A DNA stretch of 64,000 bases from UBA7703 sp034926785. Its GTDB lineage: Bacteria > Bacillota > Clostridia > Christensenellales > CAG-138. This document shows positions 7,985 to 16,754 of the stretch, piece after piece (the stretch's first letter is position 1; each line of letters starts with the position of its first letter). Below the pieces are notes generated by a model. That model had not been told where the DNA came from. It made no database searches and saw only the letters and a list, made by a program, of their open reading frames with translations. Both the position numbers and the translations under genes were made by a program. The DNA lies in NCBI GenBank assembly GCA_034926785.1, contig JAYFQU010000023.1:1-64000 (forward strand), written 5' to 3'.

Positions 7985-9064
7985 TTACAACCCCTCCTTT
8001 TTCATGCGTTCAATCCTTGCCTTGAGCTCCTGCGGCATCTCTACCTTTGGCGCGCGCGGATCCAACAGCCATGTTGAGGCATAGTGCGTATCCGAAATCT
8101 GAAACATCGGTGGTTCCGCGCGCTCGTCAATCTTCAGCGCATAGATGTTTCGCGGCGCGAACGCATCCCCCGGTACGGGGCGCAGCAGGTTCGGCGGGGA
8201 TCCGGGAATCGTATAGAGCCGTTCGTCCCGCGTGTCCAAATCCGGCATGGCGGATAATAGCCCCCAGGTATAGGGATGGCGCGGATCAAAAAAGATCTCG
8301 TCAATCTTGCCTTTTTCCACGATCTTTCCGGCGTACATGACGTTGACATAGTCCGCAACTTTCGCGACCACGCCAAGGTCGTGCGTAATATAGATGATGC
8401 TGATGCCGCGCTCCTTCTGGATGCGCTGAATCAGTTCCAGGATCTTTGCCTGAATCGTGACATCCAGCGCGGTAGTGGGCTCGTCGCAAATCAGCAGTTC
8501 CGGGTTACAGGCCAACGCAATGGCGATGACCACCCGCTGGCGCATACCGCCGGAGAGCTGATGCGGATATTGCTTCATGCGCCGCTTCGGCTCGGGAATT
8601 CCAACCTCCTCCAGCAGCGCAAGCGCGCGCTCCTTTGCCTGCGCGGCCGGCGTGTGATAATGCCAGATCATGCCTTCCATAATCTGCCTGCCGATGGGCA
8701 TGGTCGGGTCGAGACTCGTCATGGGATCCTGAAAAACCATCGCGATGCGCTTGCCGTTGATGTGCTTGCGAAATTCCTTTTTCTCCAGCTGCGCCAGATC
8801 CGTCTCAATCTCCGTACCGTCTTCGCGATGATAGCGAAAGCGGATGGTTCCGCCGTTGACGATGCTGTTTTTATCCAGTATGCCCATGATCGCCTTGGCG
8901 GTGACGGATTTCCCGCTGCCGCTCTCGCCGACGATGGCCAGCGTCTCCCCTTGAAACACATCGATGTTGACACCGCGAATCGCGTTGACAAGCCCGGCGT
9001 TTGTGGTAAACGAGATCGAGAGATTGCGCATTTCAAGCACTTTGTTTCGTTTGATTGCTTCCAT
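7985..9064 (-). CDS. oppD: Oligopeptide ABC importer, ATP-binding protein OppD
   Basis: The 359-residue ATPase has Walker A GESGSGKSVTAKA, signature LSGGMRQRVVIAIAL and Walker B LLICDEPTTALD. The C-terminal HPYTWGLLSAMPDL segment is typical of OppD/DppD. The ATG at 9064 is preferred because GAGGAG lies 7 nt upstream. The longer reading would start at a GTG inside that ribosome-binding site. The oppC stop lies 11 nt upstream. Confidence 0.93.
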   Translation of the reverse strand: MEAIKRNKVLEMRNLSISFTTNAGLVNAIRGVNIDVFQGETLAIVGESGSGKSVTAKAIMGILDKNSIVNGGTIRFRYHREDGTEIETDLAQLEKKEFRKHINGKRIAMVFQDPMTSLDPTMPIGRQIMEGMIWHYHTPAAQAKERALALLEEVGIPEPKRRMKQYPHQLSGGMRQRVVIAIALACNPELLICDEPTTALDVTIQAKILELIQRIQKERGISIIYITHDLGVVAKVADYVNVMYAGKIVEKGKIDEIFFDPRHPYTWGLLSAMPDLDTRDERLYTIPGSPPNLLRPVPGDAFAPRNIYALKIDERAEPPMFQISDTHYASTWLLDPRAPKVEMPQELKARIERMKKEGL

Positions 9065-9075
9065 TGCCGCGCTCC

Positions 9076-10146
9076 TCACATTTCCTTAAACTTCGGGTCA
9101 AACGCCTCGCGCAGGCCATCCGCCAGCATATTGAAGGAAAGCATCAACAGCGCCAGCACAATGATTGGCGGGATGATCTGATACGGATGCGTGGTAAAGC
9201 TGTTAAACGCGTCGGAAATCAGGCTGCCAAGGCTGCACATCGGCACCGGAATACCAAGACCGACAAAACTCAAAAACGCTTCGGTGAAGATCGCCGTCGG
9301 AATGCTGAACATAATCTGCGTAATGATCGGGCCGACGATATTCGGCAGGATCTCACGGAAGATGATGTGCAGATCCCGAGCGCCGAGGGTACGGCTCGCG
9401 AGCACAAACTCGCTTTCCTTGAGCTTGAGCATCTCGGCGCGGGCAATTCTGCTCATGCCAATCCATTCCGTAATCATCAATGCAAACACGATGGTTAAAA
9501 ATCCGCGCGGGAGAATGAGCATCAGCAGCGTCACAATGACCAAACGCGGGATACCGTTGATGATCTCCGCGATGCGCTGCATTACGCTATCCACGCGCCC
9601 GCCGTAGTACCCGCTGACGAGGCCGTAGGTCATGCCTATTAAGAAATCGATCAGCGCGGCGCAGAGCGCAATGCCGAGCGAGATCCGCGTGCCTTCCCAA
9701 ACGCGCGTCCAGATATCGCGTCCCAGCGTATCCGAGCCGAACCAATAGTATACATCCGTCAGATTCCGTTCCTTATAGCCGTTGATCACCTTCGAGCCCG
9801 TCGTGGTGCTGAGGGTTTCATTGCCGTCGAAGATGCCGAGTTTTTCTACCCACGGCACGCGCGGGGCAAAGTTCTTCTGCGTCAGTTTTTGGTCGGAATA
9901 GCTGTATCCGCTCATGTTCGGCCCAAATGCCGCAAAAAAGCCGATGATGAGCACCACGATCAGCGAGATCACCGCGCCTTTGTTTTTAAAGAAACGCTTG
10001 CGAACCTCTTTCCAGAAGTTTTCGCTGGCAAAGTTGGTGTCGATGCGCGTGTCATCCGCATTTGCGCGAAAGCTGAAGTCATCCGGCTGAAACTGATACG
10101 CCGCTTCAGGCGCCGAAACGGGGTTAAGCTTTTTCTTTTGATCCAT
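9076..10146 (-). CDS. oppC: Oligopeptide ABC importer, permease OppC
   Basis: The 356-residue inner-membrane permease has a long cytoplasmic N-terminus (about 55 residues), a first membrane helix (VISLIVVLIIGFFAAFG) and five further helices in the BPD_transp_1 domain. The EAA loop reads ASRTLGARDLHIIFREILPN. The start MDQKKK at 10146 overlaps the end of oppB and has GGGAG upstream. An insertion of about 80 residues after helix 1 is normal for OppC. Confidence 0.92.
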   Translation of the reverse strand: MDQKKKLNPVSAPEAAYQFQPDDFSFRANADDTRIDTNFASENFWKEVRKRFFKNKGAVISLIVVLIIGFFAAFGPNMSGYSYSDQKLTQKNFAPRVPWVEKLGIFDGNETLSTTTGSKVINGYKERNLTDVYYWFGSDTLGRDIWTRVWEGTRISLGIALCAALIDFLIGMTYGLVSGYYGGRVDSVMQRIAEIINGIPRLVIVTLLMLILPRGFLTIVFALMITEWIGMSRIARAEMLKLKESEFVLASRTLGARDLHIIFREILPNIVGPIITQIMFSIPTAIFTEAFLSFVGLGIPVPMCSLGSLISDAFNSFTTHPYQIIPPIIVLALLMLSFNMLADGLREAFDPKFKEM

Positions 10147-10147
10147 A

Positions 10148-11083
10148 TCAGTCTCCCTTCTTCGCAACGCGGATTCTCGGGTCGATCACGCCATACAGAA
10201 TATCGACCAGCAGCATGATGCCGATATACATCGCGCTGTAGATAAAGCTCAGCGCGATAACGACGTTGTAATCGTTGCTTTGAATCGCCGTGACGAGCAG
10301 GCTGCCAACGCCCGGTATTGAGAATATCTTTTCCACGACGAGACTGCCCGTCATGAGGTCAACAATCAGCGGCGCAAGCACCGTAACGATCGGAATCAGC
10401 GCGTTTCTAAGCGCATGCTGCAGGATCAGCGGCGAACCGCTGATGCCCTTGCTTTCAGCCAGCAGCATATAGTCGCTGCTAAGCACCTCCAGCATCTCGG
10501 TTCGCGTAAAGCGCGCAATCGAAGCCAGCGTAAAGAGGCTCAGCGCGATGCTCGGCATCACGCTTGAGGCAAACGCCGCCTGATTGGAATACAGCATGGG
10601 AAACCAGCTGAGCTTAAAGCCCAGCGTATAGCTCAGCGCCAATGCAAACACATAGCTTGGGATCGAAACGCCGATGACCGAGATCACGGTGCAGACTGTA
10701 TCCCAAATCGTGTTGTGTTTCAGCGCCGCAACAATGCCAAGCAGCAGCCCGAACACCGCGCCGAGCGAGACCGCAAACCCGCCAACGCGGATGCTGATGG
10801 GCAGCCTTGATTCGATGAGTTGGCTGATTGGCGTATTCTTGCTGATCTTGTAACTAACGCCAAAATCTCCCTTGAACATATTGACGACATAGCGGAAAAA
10901 CTGAACGATGAGCGGCTGATCAAGGCCGTATTTTGCATTCAGCGCCGCATGCTGCTCGGGCGTGAGTTTCTCGTCGTTAAACGGCGAACCCGGCATCAGC
11001 TGGAGCAGAATAAACAGCACCAGCGTAATGGCGAGCAAAGTAAAAATGGATATCAGTATGCGCTTGAGAACGTATTTCCTCAC
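10148..11083 (-). CDS. oppB: Oligopeptide ABC importer, permease OppB
   Basis: The 311-residue permease begins with the typical VRKYVLKRILISIFTLLAIT helix and contains PGSPF, the family's early motif. The EAA loop is LAESKGISGSPLILQHALRN. It forms the channel with OppC. The start is GTG at 11083, seven codons into the longest reading, with CGGAG six bases upstream. It is separated from oppA by 196 bp holding a large hairpin. Confidence 0.92.
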   Translation of the reverse strand: MRKYVLKRILISIFTLLAITLVLFILLQLMPGSPFNDEKLTPEQHAALNAKYGLDQPLIVQFFRYVVNMFKGDFGVSYKISKNTPISQLIESRLPISIRVGGFAVSLGAVFGLLLGIVAALKHNTIWDTVCTVISVIGVSIPSYVFALALSYTLGFKLSWFPMLYSNQAAFASSVMPSIALSLFTLASIARFTRTEMLEVLSSDYMLLAESKGISGSPLILQHALRNALIPIVTVLAPLIVDLMTGSLVVEKIFSIPGVGSLLVTAIQSNDYNVVIALSFIYSAMYIGIMLLVDILYGVIDPRIRVAKKGD

Positions 11084-11193
11084 GTCGTCTCCGTCCCCCT
11101 CCACAAAAACAAAATTGCGGCACGCGGCCGCCCGTTACAAAACAGCGGTTAACCCGATTTAACATACCTGTTTCGGGGCAATACGAAACAAGT

Positions 11194-11244
11194 ACGCGCC
11201 GTACAGCAATCTTGACTGTAGATCAAAACCACTGCACGGCGCGT
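11194..11244 (-). promoter_or_regulatory. Hairpin between oppA and oppB
   Basis: On the minus strand ACGCGCCGTGCAG and CTGTACGGCGCGT form a 13-bp stem with one G-U pair and a 25-nt loop. No U-tract follows. Hairpins here often protect the binding-protein message and lower downstream expression. Confidence 0.65.
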
Positions 11245-11279
11245 TCGCTGATCCGGTTTTACGCGTCAGTCGTCAAAGA

Positions 11280-12986
11280 TCAGTTCTTGGCCGCGTCCTT
11301 GAATACGCGGTTCAGAGCGACGGGATGGAACTCAATCCCGGTAACGTTCGGGTTGATCAAGGTCGCGTTGCACTGTGTGTACAGCGGGAAGATGACCGCC
11401 TGTTCCATCACGATCTTCTCCGCGCTCTTCAGCGCCGCCCAGCGGCCGGTCGCATCCTGCGCCAGATTGCCCGTGGTGCACTGCGCAATCAGCGCATCGT
11501 AGTCCGCGTTGGACCAGAGACCGTAGTTGTTGCTGTTGCCGGTTACCCACATGCCGAGGTAGGTCATCGGGTCGGCATAGTCCGGACCCCAACGGGTCAA
11601 ACCGAGGCAATAGTTGCCATCCTGCAGGTCCTGGACACGCTGTTTTTTCGGTTCAACCTTGAGGTTAATGGTCACGCCGGGGAGCGCGCTCTCCAGCATT
11701 TCCTTGATCACGGCGCCAACATTCTGCTGAATCTCGGTGTCGTCAAGCACCATTTCAAAGGTAAACGAATCCTTGCCAAGCTCCGCCTTCGCCGCTTCAT
11801 AATACTGGGTCGCCTTTGCAAGATCGTATGCGCAGACATCCGCAAACTCTGCCTGATCGGCGGAGAAGTCGTCGCCCGCGGGGCCGGTTGCAAACTGCGG
11901 CGGAACCGCCGTATAGGTCGCGGTAGAGCCATCTTTCACAACGCTGTCAACAATGGTCTGGCGATCCAGCGCAAAGGTCATCGCCATGCGCAGATTCAGG
12001 TTAGCAAGTTCCGGATAGGTGGTAACGTTGGGCGTAACATACCAGAGGTACCCCGCGCCAACGCTCTTAAACGCCGGATCATCCTTCACCTGGTCGACCT
12101 GGTCGCCGGAGACGAGGATGGTGTCAAGATCGCCGCTTTGATAGCTCAAAAGCGCCTGCTGGCTCTCCTTGATGACCTGATAGTTCAGGCCGTCAATCTG
12201 AATACGAGCCGCATCATAATAGGTTGGGTTCTTCGCCAGCGTAAAATTCGTCGCCGCCGGCTCATAGCTCGTGGCAATAAACGCACCGTTGCTCAGAAGG
12301 GTTTCCGGGCTTGTGGCATAGCTGTCGCCGCAAGCCTCAAAGAACTTCTGATTGACCGGATAGAAGGTCGGGAAATACAGAATCTGATTGAAATACGCAA
12401 CCGGAACCTCCAACTGCACCTGGAGGGTCTTCTCGTCCAGCGCGGTTACGCCAAGATCGGTGACCGGCAGCGTTCCCGCGATGATGGCCGCGGCGTTTTT
12501 CACCTGACCGATGTCGCTGAACATATAGGAATATTCGCTCGCAAGCGCCGGATCAACCGCACGCTGCCAGCCAAACACGAAGTCTGCCGCCGTCACCGGG
12601 TCGCCGTTGCTCCAAACCGCGTCGTCGCGGATTTTGAAGGTGTAGGTCAGGCCGTCTTCGCTAACGGTTTCATCAGCGCAGAGCGCGTCGATCACGCCGC
12701 CATTGGCATCCATCTGTTTGAGACCGTCGGTGATGTCCGCAATCACTTCAAAGCTCGTGCCGTCGGTCGCAACCTGCGGGTCGAGGCTCTCAACCTCTAC
12801 CTCGATCATGACATTGACGACTTTGGGTTCCGCAGTCGCCGGGGCTTCCGCTGCGGGGGCGGCGGTCGCTTCCGCTGCGGCTGCCGTGTCCGCGCTCGCG
12901 GGGGCGGCGGTCTGGCCGCATGCCGCAAAGCTGACTACCATGGCGAGACCCAGCAGGATCGCGCCAAGACGTTTGAACAGACTCAT
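11280..12986 (-). CDS. oppA: Oligopeptide-binding lipoprotein OppA
   Basis: The 568-residue SBP family 5 protein has a lipoprotein signal with lipobox VSFAACGQ, then an Ala/Glu/Thr/Pro-rich linker of about 40 residues, then the binding domain. Family landmarks include VWSNGDPVTAADFVFGWQRA and LRMAMTFALDRQTI. It should capture peptides outside the membrane for OppBC. ATG at 12986 (MSLFKRL) is favoured because AAGGAG lies 9 nt upstream, while the ATG two codons earlier is too close. It is the first gene of oppABCDF. Confidence 0.93.
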   Translation of the reverse strand: MSLFKRLGAILLGLAMVVSFAACGQTAAPASADTAAAAEATAAPAAEAPATAEPKVVNVMIEVEVESLDPQVATDGTSFEVIADITDGLKQMDANGGVIDALCADETVSEDGLTYTFKIRDDAVWSNGDPVTAADFVFGWQRAVDPALASEYSYMFSDIGQVKNAAAIIAGTLPVTDLGVTALDEKTLQVQLEVPVAYFNQILYFPTFYPVNQKFFEACGDSYATSPETLLSNGAFIATSYEPAATNFTLAKNPTYYDAARIQIDGLNYQVIKESQQALLSYQSGDLDTILVSGDQVDQVKDDPAFKSVGAGYLWYVTPNVTTYPELANLNLRMAMTFALDRQTIVDSVVKDGSTATYTAVPPQFATGPAGDDFSADQAEFADVCAYDLAKATQYYEAAKAELGKDSFTFEMVLDDTEIQQNVGAVIKEMLESALPGVTINLKVEPKKQRVQDLQDGNYCLGLTRWGPDYADPMTYLGMWVTGNSNNYGLWSNADYDALIAQCTTGNLAQDATGRWAALKSAEKIVMEQAVIFPLYTQCNATLINPNVTGIEFHPVALNRVFKDAAKN

Positions 12987-13057
12987 TACCATTTTCTCCT
13001 TCCATTTTGTATTGTATGCGTCCCAAAGATCGAACTTAGGGCCTTCGGTCCTATGAA

Positions 13058-13108
13058 CTATATACAATATATTTTATATAGAATAGCACCGCGCACAACC
13101 CAAGTCAA
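13058..13108 (-). promoter_or_regulatory. oppA promoter with downstream palindrome
   Basis: On the minus strand TTGACT (13103-13108) and TATTCT (13080-13085) are 17 bp apart. Just downstream, CTATATA-N10-TATATAG (13058-13081) is a perfect interrupted palindrome and may be a repressor site at the transcription start. The rest of the 505-bp divergent interval up to 13491 shows only the opposite promoter. Confidence 0.65.
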
Positions 13109-13405
13109 TCATATATGTTAAATTGTTTCATCTGCCTTTTCGCGCAATGCTGCGGCGCTATTCGCCGACCCATCCGCGCCGCGAGACAAGGCGCAGGAAC
13201 CTGCGGCCTGGCGAAAAAAAACCGGCGCAGACCTTTGATCTTTGTTTGGCCAATATTCGTCCGGATGCATTTTCTTTCGTTTTTAACGGCGTATTATTAT
13301 TCACTAAAATCGCATATTAATACGCTCCGTTTTGGATTTCTTTTGATTTTCGGAGCTAATAGTGTATTTTCTACATAAATACCTTTCATAATTATAAATT
13401 TCTTA

Positions 13406-13466
13406 TTGACAACGTTGCATGACTATGCTATTTTAATGCAAACAACGGAGTTGAACGTTCAGCTCC
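13406..13466 (+). promoter_or_regulatory. Promoter of the amino-acid importer, with palindrome
   Basis: TTGACA (13406-13411) and TATTTT (13429-13434) are 17 bp apart. Downstream, 13447-13466 is a 20-bp palindrome with the core TGAACGTTCA and GGAG/CTCC ends, a possible operator or leader hairpin. AGGAGG (13477-13482) serves the following gene. Confidence 0.65.
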
Positions 13467-13491
13467 TATTTACTTTAGGAGGTTCGGATAG

Positions 13492-14352
13492 ATGAAAAAA
13501 TTACTCGCCCTAGTGCTGGCCGCTCTGATGATGATGTCCCTTGCGGCATGCGCCGCGCAGGATGCCGCCGCCGTTGCGGACGCGACCGCGGCGCCGGAAG
13601 CGACCGCCGCCACCGAAGAAGCGGCAGCCGGCGCAATCGACATGTCCGCCGTCAAGTTCATACAGGATGGCGTGCTAAGCGTCGGCATGGAGATCGGTTA
13701 TCCCCCGTTTGAGGATCTGGCCGAAGACGGCACCACCCCCATCGGCTACGACGTTGATTTCGCCAAAGCGCTCGGTGAGAAGCTCGGTGTGGCGGTTACC
13801 TTCGTCAACACCGCGTGGGACGGTATTTTCCAGGGCATCGGCGTGAACTATGACTGCGTCATCTCCGCCGTTACCATCACCGACGAACGCAAGGAGTCCA
13901 TGCTCTTCTCCGAGCCGTATATCAGCAACTATCAGGCCGTCGTCGTGCGCAAGGACAGCCCGCTAAAGATCAATAGCTTTCTCGATCTAAACGGCCTCGC
14001 AATCGCCGTGCAGAAGGAAACGACTTCCGATATTCTGATGTCGGACTATGTCAGCACCGGTTCGATCAACAGTACGATCTCCGCCAACGAGAAGGTTCCA
14101 ACCTGCTTCACCCAGCTGGAAAACGGCGAAGTGGACGTTGTGGTCGTAGACTCCAGCGTTGCGGATGGTTACCTTGCCTCCAACCCGGATAAGTTCGTCA
14201 AGGCGTTCCAGGACGAGAGCGAGCCGCAGGAGTTCGGCGTCGCCGTGGCAAAGGACAACACCGCTCTGCAGGCTGCCATCAATCAGGCAATTACGCAGCT
14301 CACCGCAGAGGGCTACTTTGAAGAGAGCGTTGCGTATTGGTTCGGCAAATAA
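13492..14352 (+). CDS. Polar amino-acid-binding lipoprotein (SBP family 3)
   Basis: The 286-residue lipoprotein has lipobox LAACAAQ, an Ala/Thr/Glu-rich linker and an SBP_bac_3 domain from about residue 60. Landmarks are VGMEIGYPPFEDL, GYDVDFAKALGEKLG and the FSEPYISNYQAVVVRK segment. It should deliver a polar amino acid (glutamine, cystine, arginine or similar) to the permease encoded next. The substrate cannot be told from sequence. It is the first gene of a three-gene operon. Confidence 0.9.
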   Translation: MKKLLALVLAALMMMSLAACAAQDAAAVADATAAPEATAATEEAAAGAIDMSAVKFIQDGVLSVGMEIGYPPFEDLAEDGTTPIGYDVDFAKALGEKLGVAVTFVNTAWDGIFQGIGVNYDCVISAVTITDERKESMLFSEPYISNYQAVVVRKDSPLKINSFLDLNGLAIAVQKETTSDILMSDYVSTGSINSTISANEKVPTCFTQLENGEVDVVVVDSSVADGYLASNPDKFVKAFQDESEPQEFGVAVAKDNTALQAAINQAITQLTAEGYFEESVAYWFGK

Positions 14353-14401
14353 GCAATCGAACCACTACCCCCTACCCAACTGATAGGATAAGCGGGATAA
14401 G

Positions 14402-15442
14402 ATGAGTATTTTCAAAAAACTCGTTACCATTAAAAACTGGAAACAGTCGTCCAAAACAGTCGCCATAATCATTATGGCGACTGTGGCGCTTGTTTTCGTA
14501 TTCTCCTCCATCAACGTTTCGGAGCAGGACATGCTGAATCACGCCTCCGGCGAGGTTAAGCAGCTCATCGAGGAGGAGAAAACCAGCAGCAGAAAGTCCC
14601 TCACCATCACCTATAACGACCTCGGCGTCGTGAGTTATATCTCCTTCACCACCTCCGGCGCAAAATCGATCAAAGAAGCCTATGTCGGCTTTGCCGGCTC
14701 GATTTACAGCGCGGACGAGGGAGCGGGTAAGTTCGCAGGGCAGATGGTGAACTACACCTACCGCATGCTGGGCTCCGGCGAAAACCTTCTCCACGGCGTC
14801 AAGCTTACGCTTCTGCTGACCACGCTTTCCATGGTCATCGGCGCCGCGATGAGCATTTTTCTCGCCCTGGGCAAGATTTCGGAGAATCCGTTCATCAGCA
14901 AGATCAGCAGCGCGTATATCTTCTTCTTCCGGGGAACGCCGCTGCTCATCCAGATGTTTGTGGTCTATTTTTCAGCCCCGGTCATCTTCAATTTCTCCTG
15001 GCGGGGCCTGTTCAACGCCGCAGATCCGGAGGCCGTTTACAAGGGTGCGTTCATCGCCGCTTTGATTGCGTTTTCGCTGAACGCGGCCGCCTACTGCGCG
15101 GAGATCGTCCGCGCGGCGATCCAGTCGATCGACAAGGGTCAGAACGAGGCTGCAAAGGCGCTCGGCATGAGCTATGGCCAGATGATGCGCACCATCATCA
15201 TCCCCCAGTCCTTCCGCCGCATGATTCCCCCGCTGTGCAATGAGTTTGTGATGATGATCAAGGACGTTTCGCTCGTCTTCGCCATCTCGCTGATGGACAT
15301 CACAACGATTTCCAAAACCATCATGACGAGCGAGGGCAACTATCTTGTGTTTATTCCCGCACTGTTGATCTATCTTGTCATCACGGCGATCTTCACGTTT
15401 ATCTTTGGCAGGATTGAAAAACGACTTTCGATATATGAGTAG
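14402..15442 (+). CDS. Polar amino-acid ABC permease with N-terminal extension
   Basis: The 346-residue permease carries a HisM/GlnP-type domain at about residues 130-340. The EAA motif is EAAKALGMSYGQMMRTIIIPQ. Family members are usually about 220 residues. Here an extra membrane helix (residues 20-37) and about 90 residues, probably outside the membrane, precede the domain. The extension contains YNDLGVVSYI and no domain I recognise. The ribosome-binding site is poor. The gene starts 49 nt after the binding-protein gene. Confidence 0.88.
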   Translation: MSIFKKLVTIKNWKQSSKTVAIIIMATVALVFVFSSINVSEQDMLNHASGEVKQLIEEEKTSSRKSLTITYNDLGVVSYISFTTSGAKSIKEAYVGFAGSIYSADEGAGKFAGQMVNYTYRMLGSGENLLHGVKLTLLLTTLSMVIGAAMSIFLALGKISENPFISKISSAYIFFFRGTPLLIQMFVVYFSAPVIFNFSWRGLFNAADPEAVYKGAFIAALIAFSLNAAAYCAEIVRAAIQSIDKGQNEAAKALGMSYGQMMRTIIIPQSFRRMIPPLCNEFVMMIKDVSLVFAISLMDITTISKTIMTSEGNYLVFIPALLIYLVITAIFTFIFGRIEKRLSIYE

Positions 15443-15451
15443 GGCGCAGCA

Positions 15452-16222
15452 ATGAGTGAATATCAGTATATCCTTCAAACAGAGCACCTCTATAAGAGCT
15501 TTGGCTCGCTGGAGGTTCTCAAAGATGTCAACCTGGCCGTGAAAAAGGGAGAGGTGATCTGCATCATCGGCCCGTCCGGCGCAGGAAAATCGACCTATCT
15601 CCGCTCGCTGAATCAACTGGAGAAAATCACGAGCGGGAAGATCTTTGTCAAGGACGAACTGTTTTTGCATCGGGAGCATAACAGGACGATCCATCGCGCG
15701 GATCCGGAGGCGCAGAAGGCCATGCTTCTGGAGATGGGCATGGTGTTCCAGCGGTTCAACCTCTTTCCGCATAAAACCGTGCTTGAAAACGTCATGATCG
15801 CGCAGGTTCTCGTCCGCAAAAAGAGCAAGGAAGCCGCAAAGGCGCTCGCGGTGGATATCATTGACCGCGTGGGTCTATCCGACAAGTTGGACGTCTATCC
15901 CAGCAAGCTCTCCGGCGGGCAGCAGCAGCGCGTTGCTATCGCGCGCGCGCTCGCAATGGAGCCTGAAATCATGCTGTTTGACGAACCCACCAGCGCGCTC
16001 GATCCGGAGCTGGTCGGCGAGGTGCTCAACGTCATGAAAGCGCTCGCCAAGCAGGGCATGACAATGCTCTGCGTCACCCACGAGATGGGGTTCGCACGCG
16101 AGGTTGCCGACCGCGTGGTCTTTATGGCGGACGGCATGATCCTCGAAGAGGGCAGCCCCAAAGATCTCTTCGATCACCCACAGAACGAGAAGGCGATCAG
16201 CTTCCTGAAGAGCGTTCTGTAG
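15452..16222 (+). CDS. Polar amino-acid ABC importer ATPase (GlnQ family)
   Basis: The 256-residue ATPase has Walker A GPSGAGKSTYLRSLN near residue 40, the Q-loop in MVFQRFNLFPHKTVLEN, signature LSGGQQQRVAIARAL and Walker B IMLFDEPTSALDPE. An insertion of about 15 residues (around HREHNRTIHRADPEA) lies before the Q-loop relative to standard GlnQ. It is the last gene of the operon and is followed by a strong terminator. Confidence 0.93.
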   Translation: MSEYQYILQTEHLYKSFGSLEVLKDVNLAVKKGEVICIIGPSGAGKSTYLRSLNQLEKITSGKIFVKDELFLHREHNRTIHRADPEAQKAMLLEMGMVFQRFNLFPHKTVLENVMIAQVLVRKKSKEAAKALAVDIIDRVGLSDKLDVYPSKLSGGQQQRVAIARALAMEPEIMLFDEPTSALDPELVGEVLNVMKALAKQGMTMLCVTHEMGFAREVADRVVFMADGMILEEGSPKDLFDHPQNEKAISFLKSVL

Positions 16223-16267
16223 CAAGGCTGGCTCGGCTCCGCCAAAACTTCAAAACCAGATCAAGAA

Positions 16268-16312
16268 CCCGCCGGTTGTGTCTGTGCGACAGGACCGGCG
16301 GGCGTTTTTTAT
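16268..16312 (+). terminator. Terminator of the amino-acid importer operon
   Basis: CCCGCCGGT and ACCGGCGGG form a 9-bp stem around a 17-nt loop, followed by CGTTTTTT. Its 3' edge meets the stop codon of the convergent His-rich gene. Confidence 0.9.
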
Positions 16313-16737
16313 TGGTTCAGCAAGAAAAGGCACTCCGATACTTTGGCATTGGCCGAGGTGTAATCCAGAATAGCGGACTCCAGCGCATCCGCCGCGTCTT
16401 TATGATCCAGCCGGCGCAGCTGGTCCGCGCAGGCCGCAAGCTCCGCGCAGCTATGGCTGATTTGCCCCAGCGGACCGCGGATCGCGTCCATCGCCTCATC
16501 CAGATCCGATTCGGTCAGGAGTTCGTGCGTATGGGAATGGTCGCCAGCGTGCGCGTGGTCGTGGTCATGCACAACCGAATGCGTGTGTTCATGCGTATGC
16601 ACGGTTGCAGGCGGCAGTCCCTCGTGGCTGTGCGCGTGCTCACCCGTATGCGTGTGCAGATGTGAGTGCGCGGCTTCATGCGCGTGTTCATGCGCGTGGT
16701 GCGCGCCTCCGCTTTGGTCAACGCCGTCGTGCATCAT
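16309..16737 (-). CDS. Histidine-rich metal-binding protein of the Ni/Co transporter
   Basis: The 142-residue protein has about 24 histidines in its first 75 residues, mostly as HxH repeats with Glu, Asp and Thr. The C-terminal 65 residues look helical with two cysteines. No signal peptide is seen, so it is probably cytoplasmic. It is the last gene of a cbiM-cbiQ-cbiO-like operon, so storage or buffering of imported Ni2+ or Co2+ is inferred. I do not recognise a named family for the C-terminal part. Confidence 0.7.
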   Translation of the reverse strand: MMHDGVDQSGGAHHAHEHAHEAAHSHLHTHTGEHAHSHEGLPPATVHTHEHTHSVVHDHDHAHAGDHSHTHELLTESDLDEAMDAIRGPLGQISHSCAELAACADQLRRLDHKDAADALESAILDYTSANAKVSECLFLLNQ

Positions 16738-16754
16738 TGATTCCCCCTCTTCCT

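Noticed and set aside
11325..13121. 598-codon open frame on the plus strand opposite oppA
   Set aside because: It is fully antisense to a well-supported gene, has an Arg/His/Gly-rich composition typical of mirror frames in GC-rich DNA, and has no ribosome-binding site or family motif.
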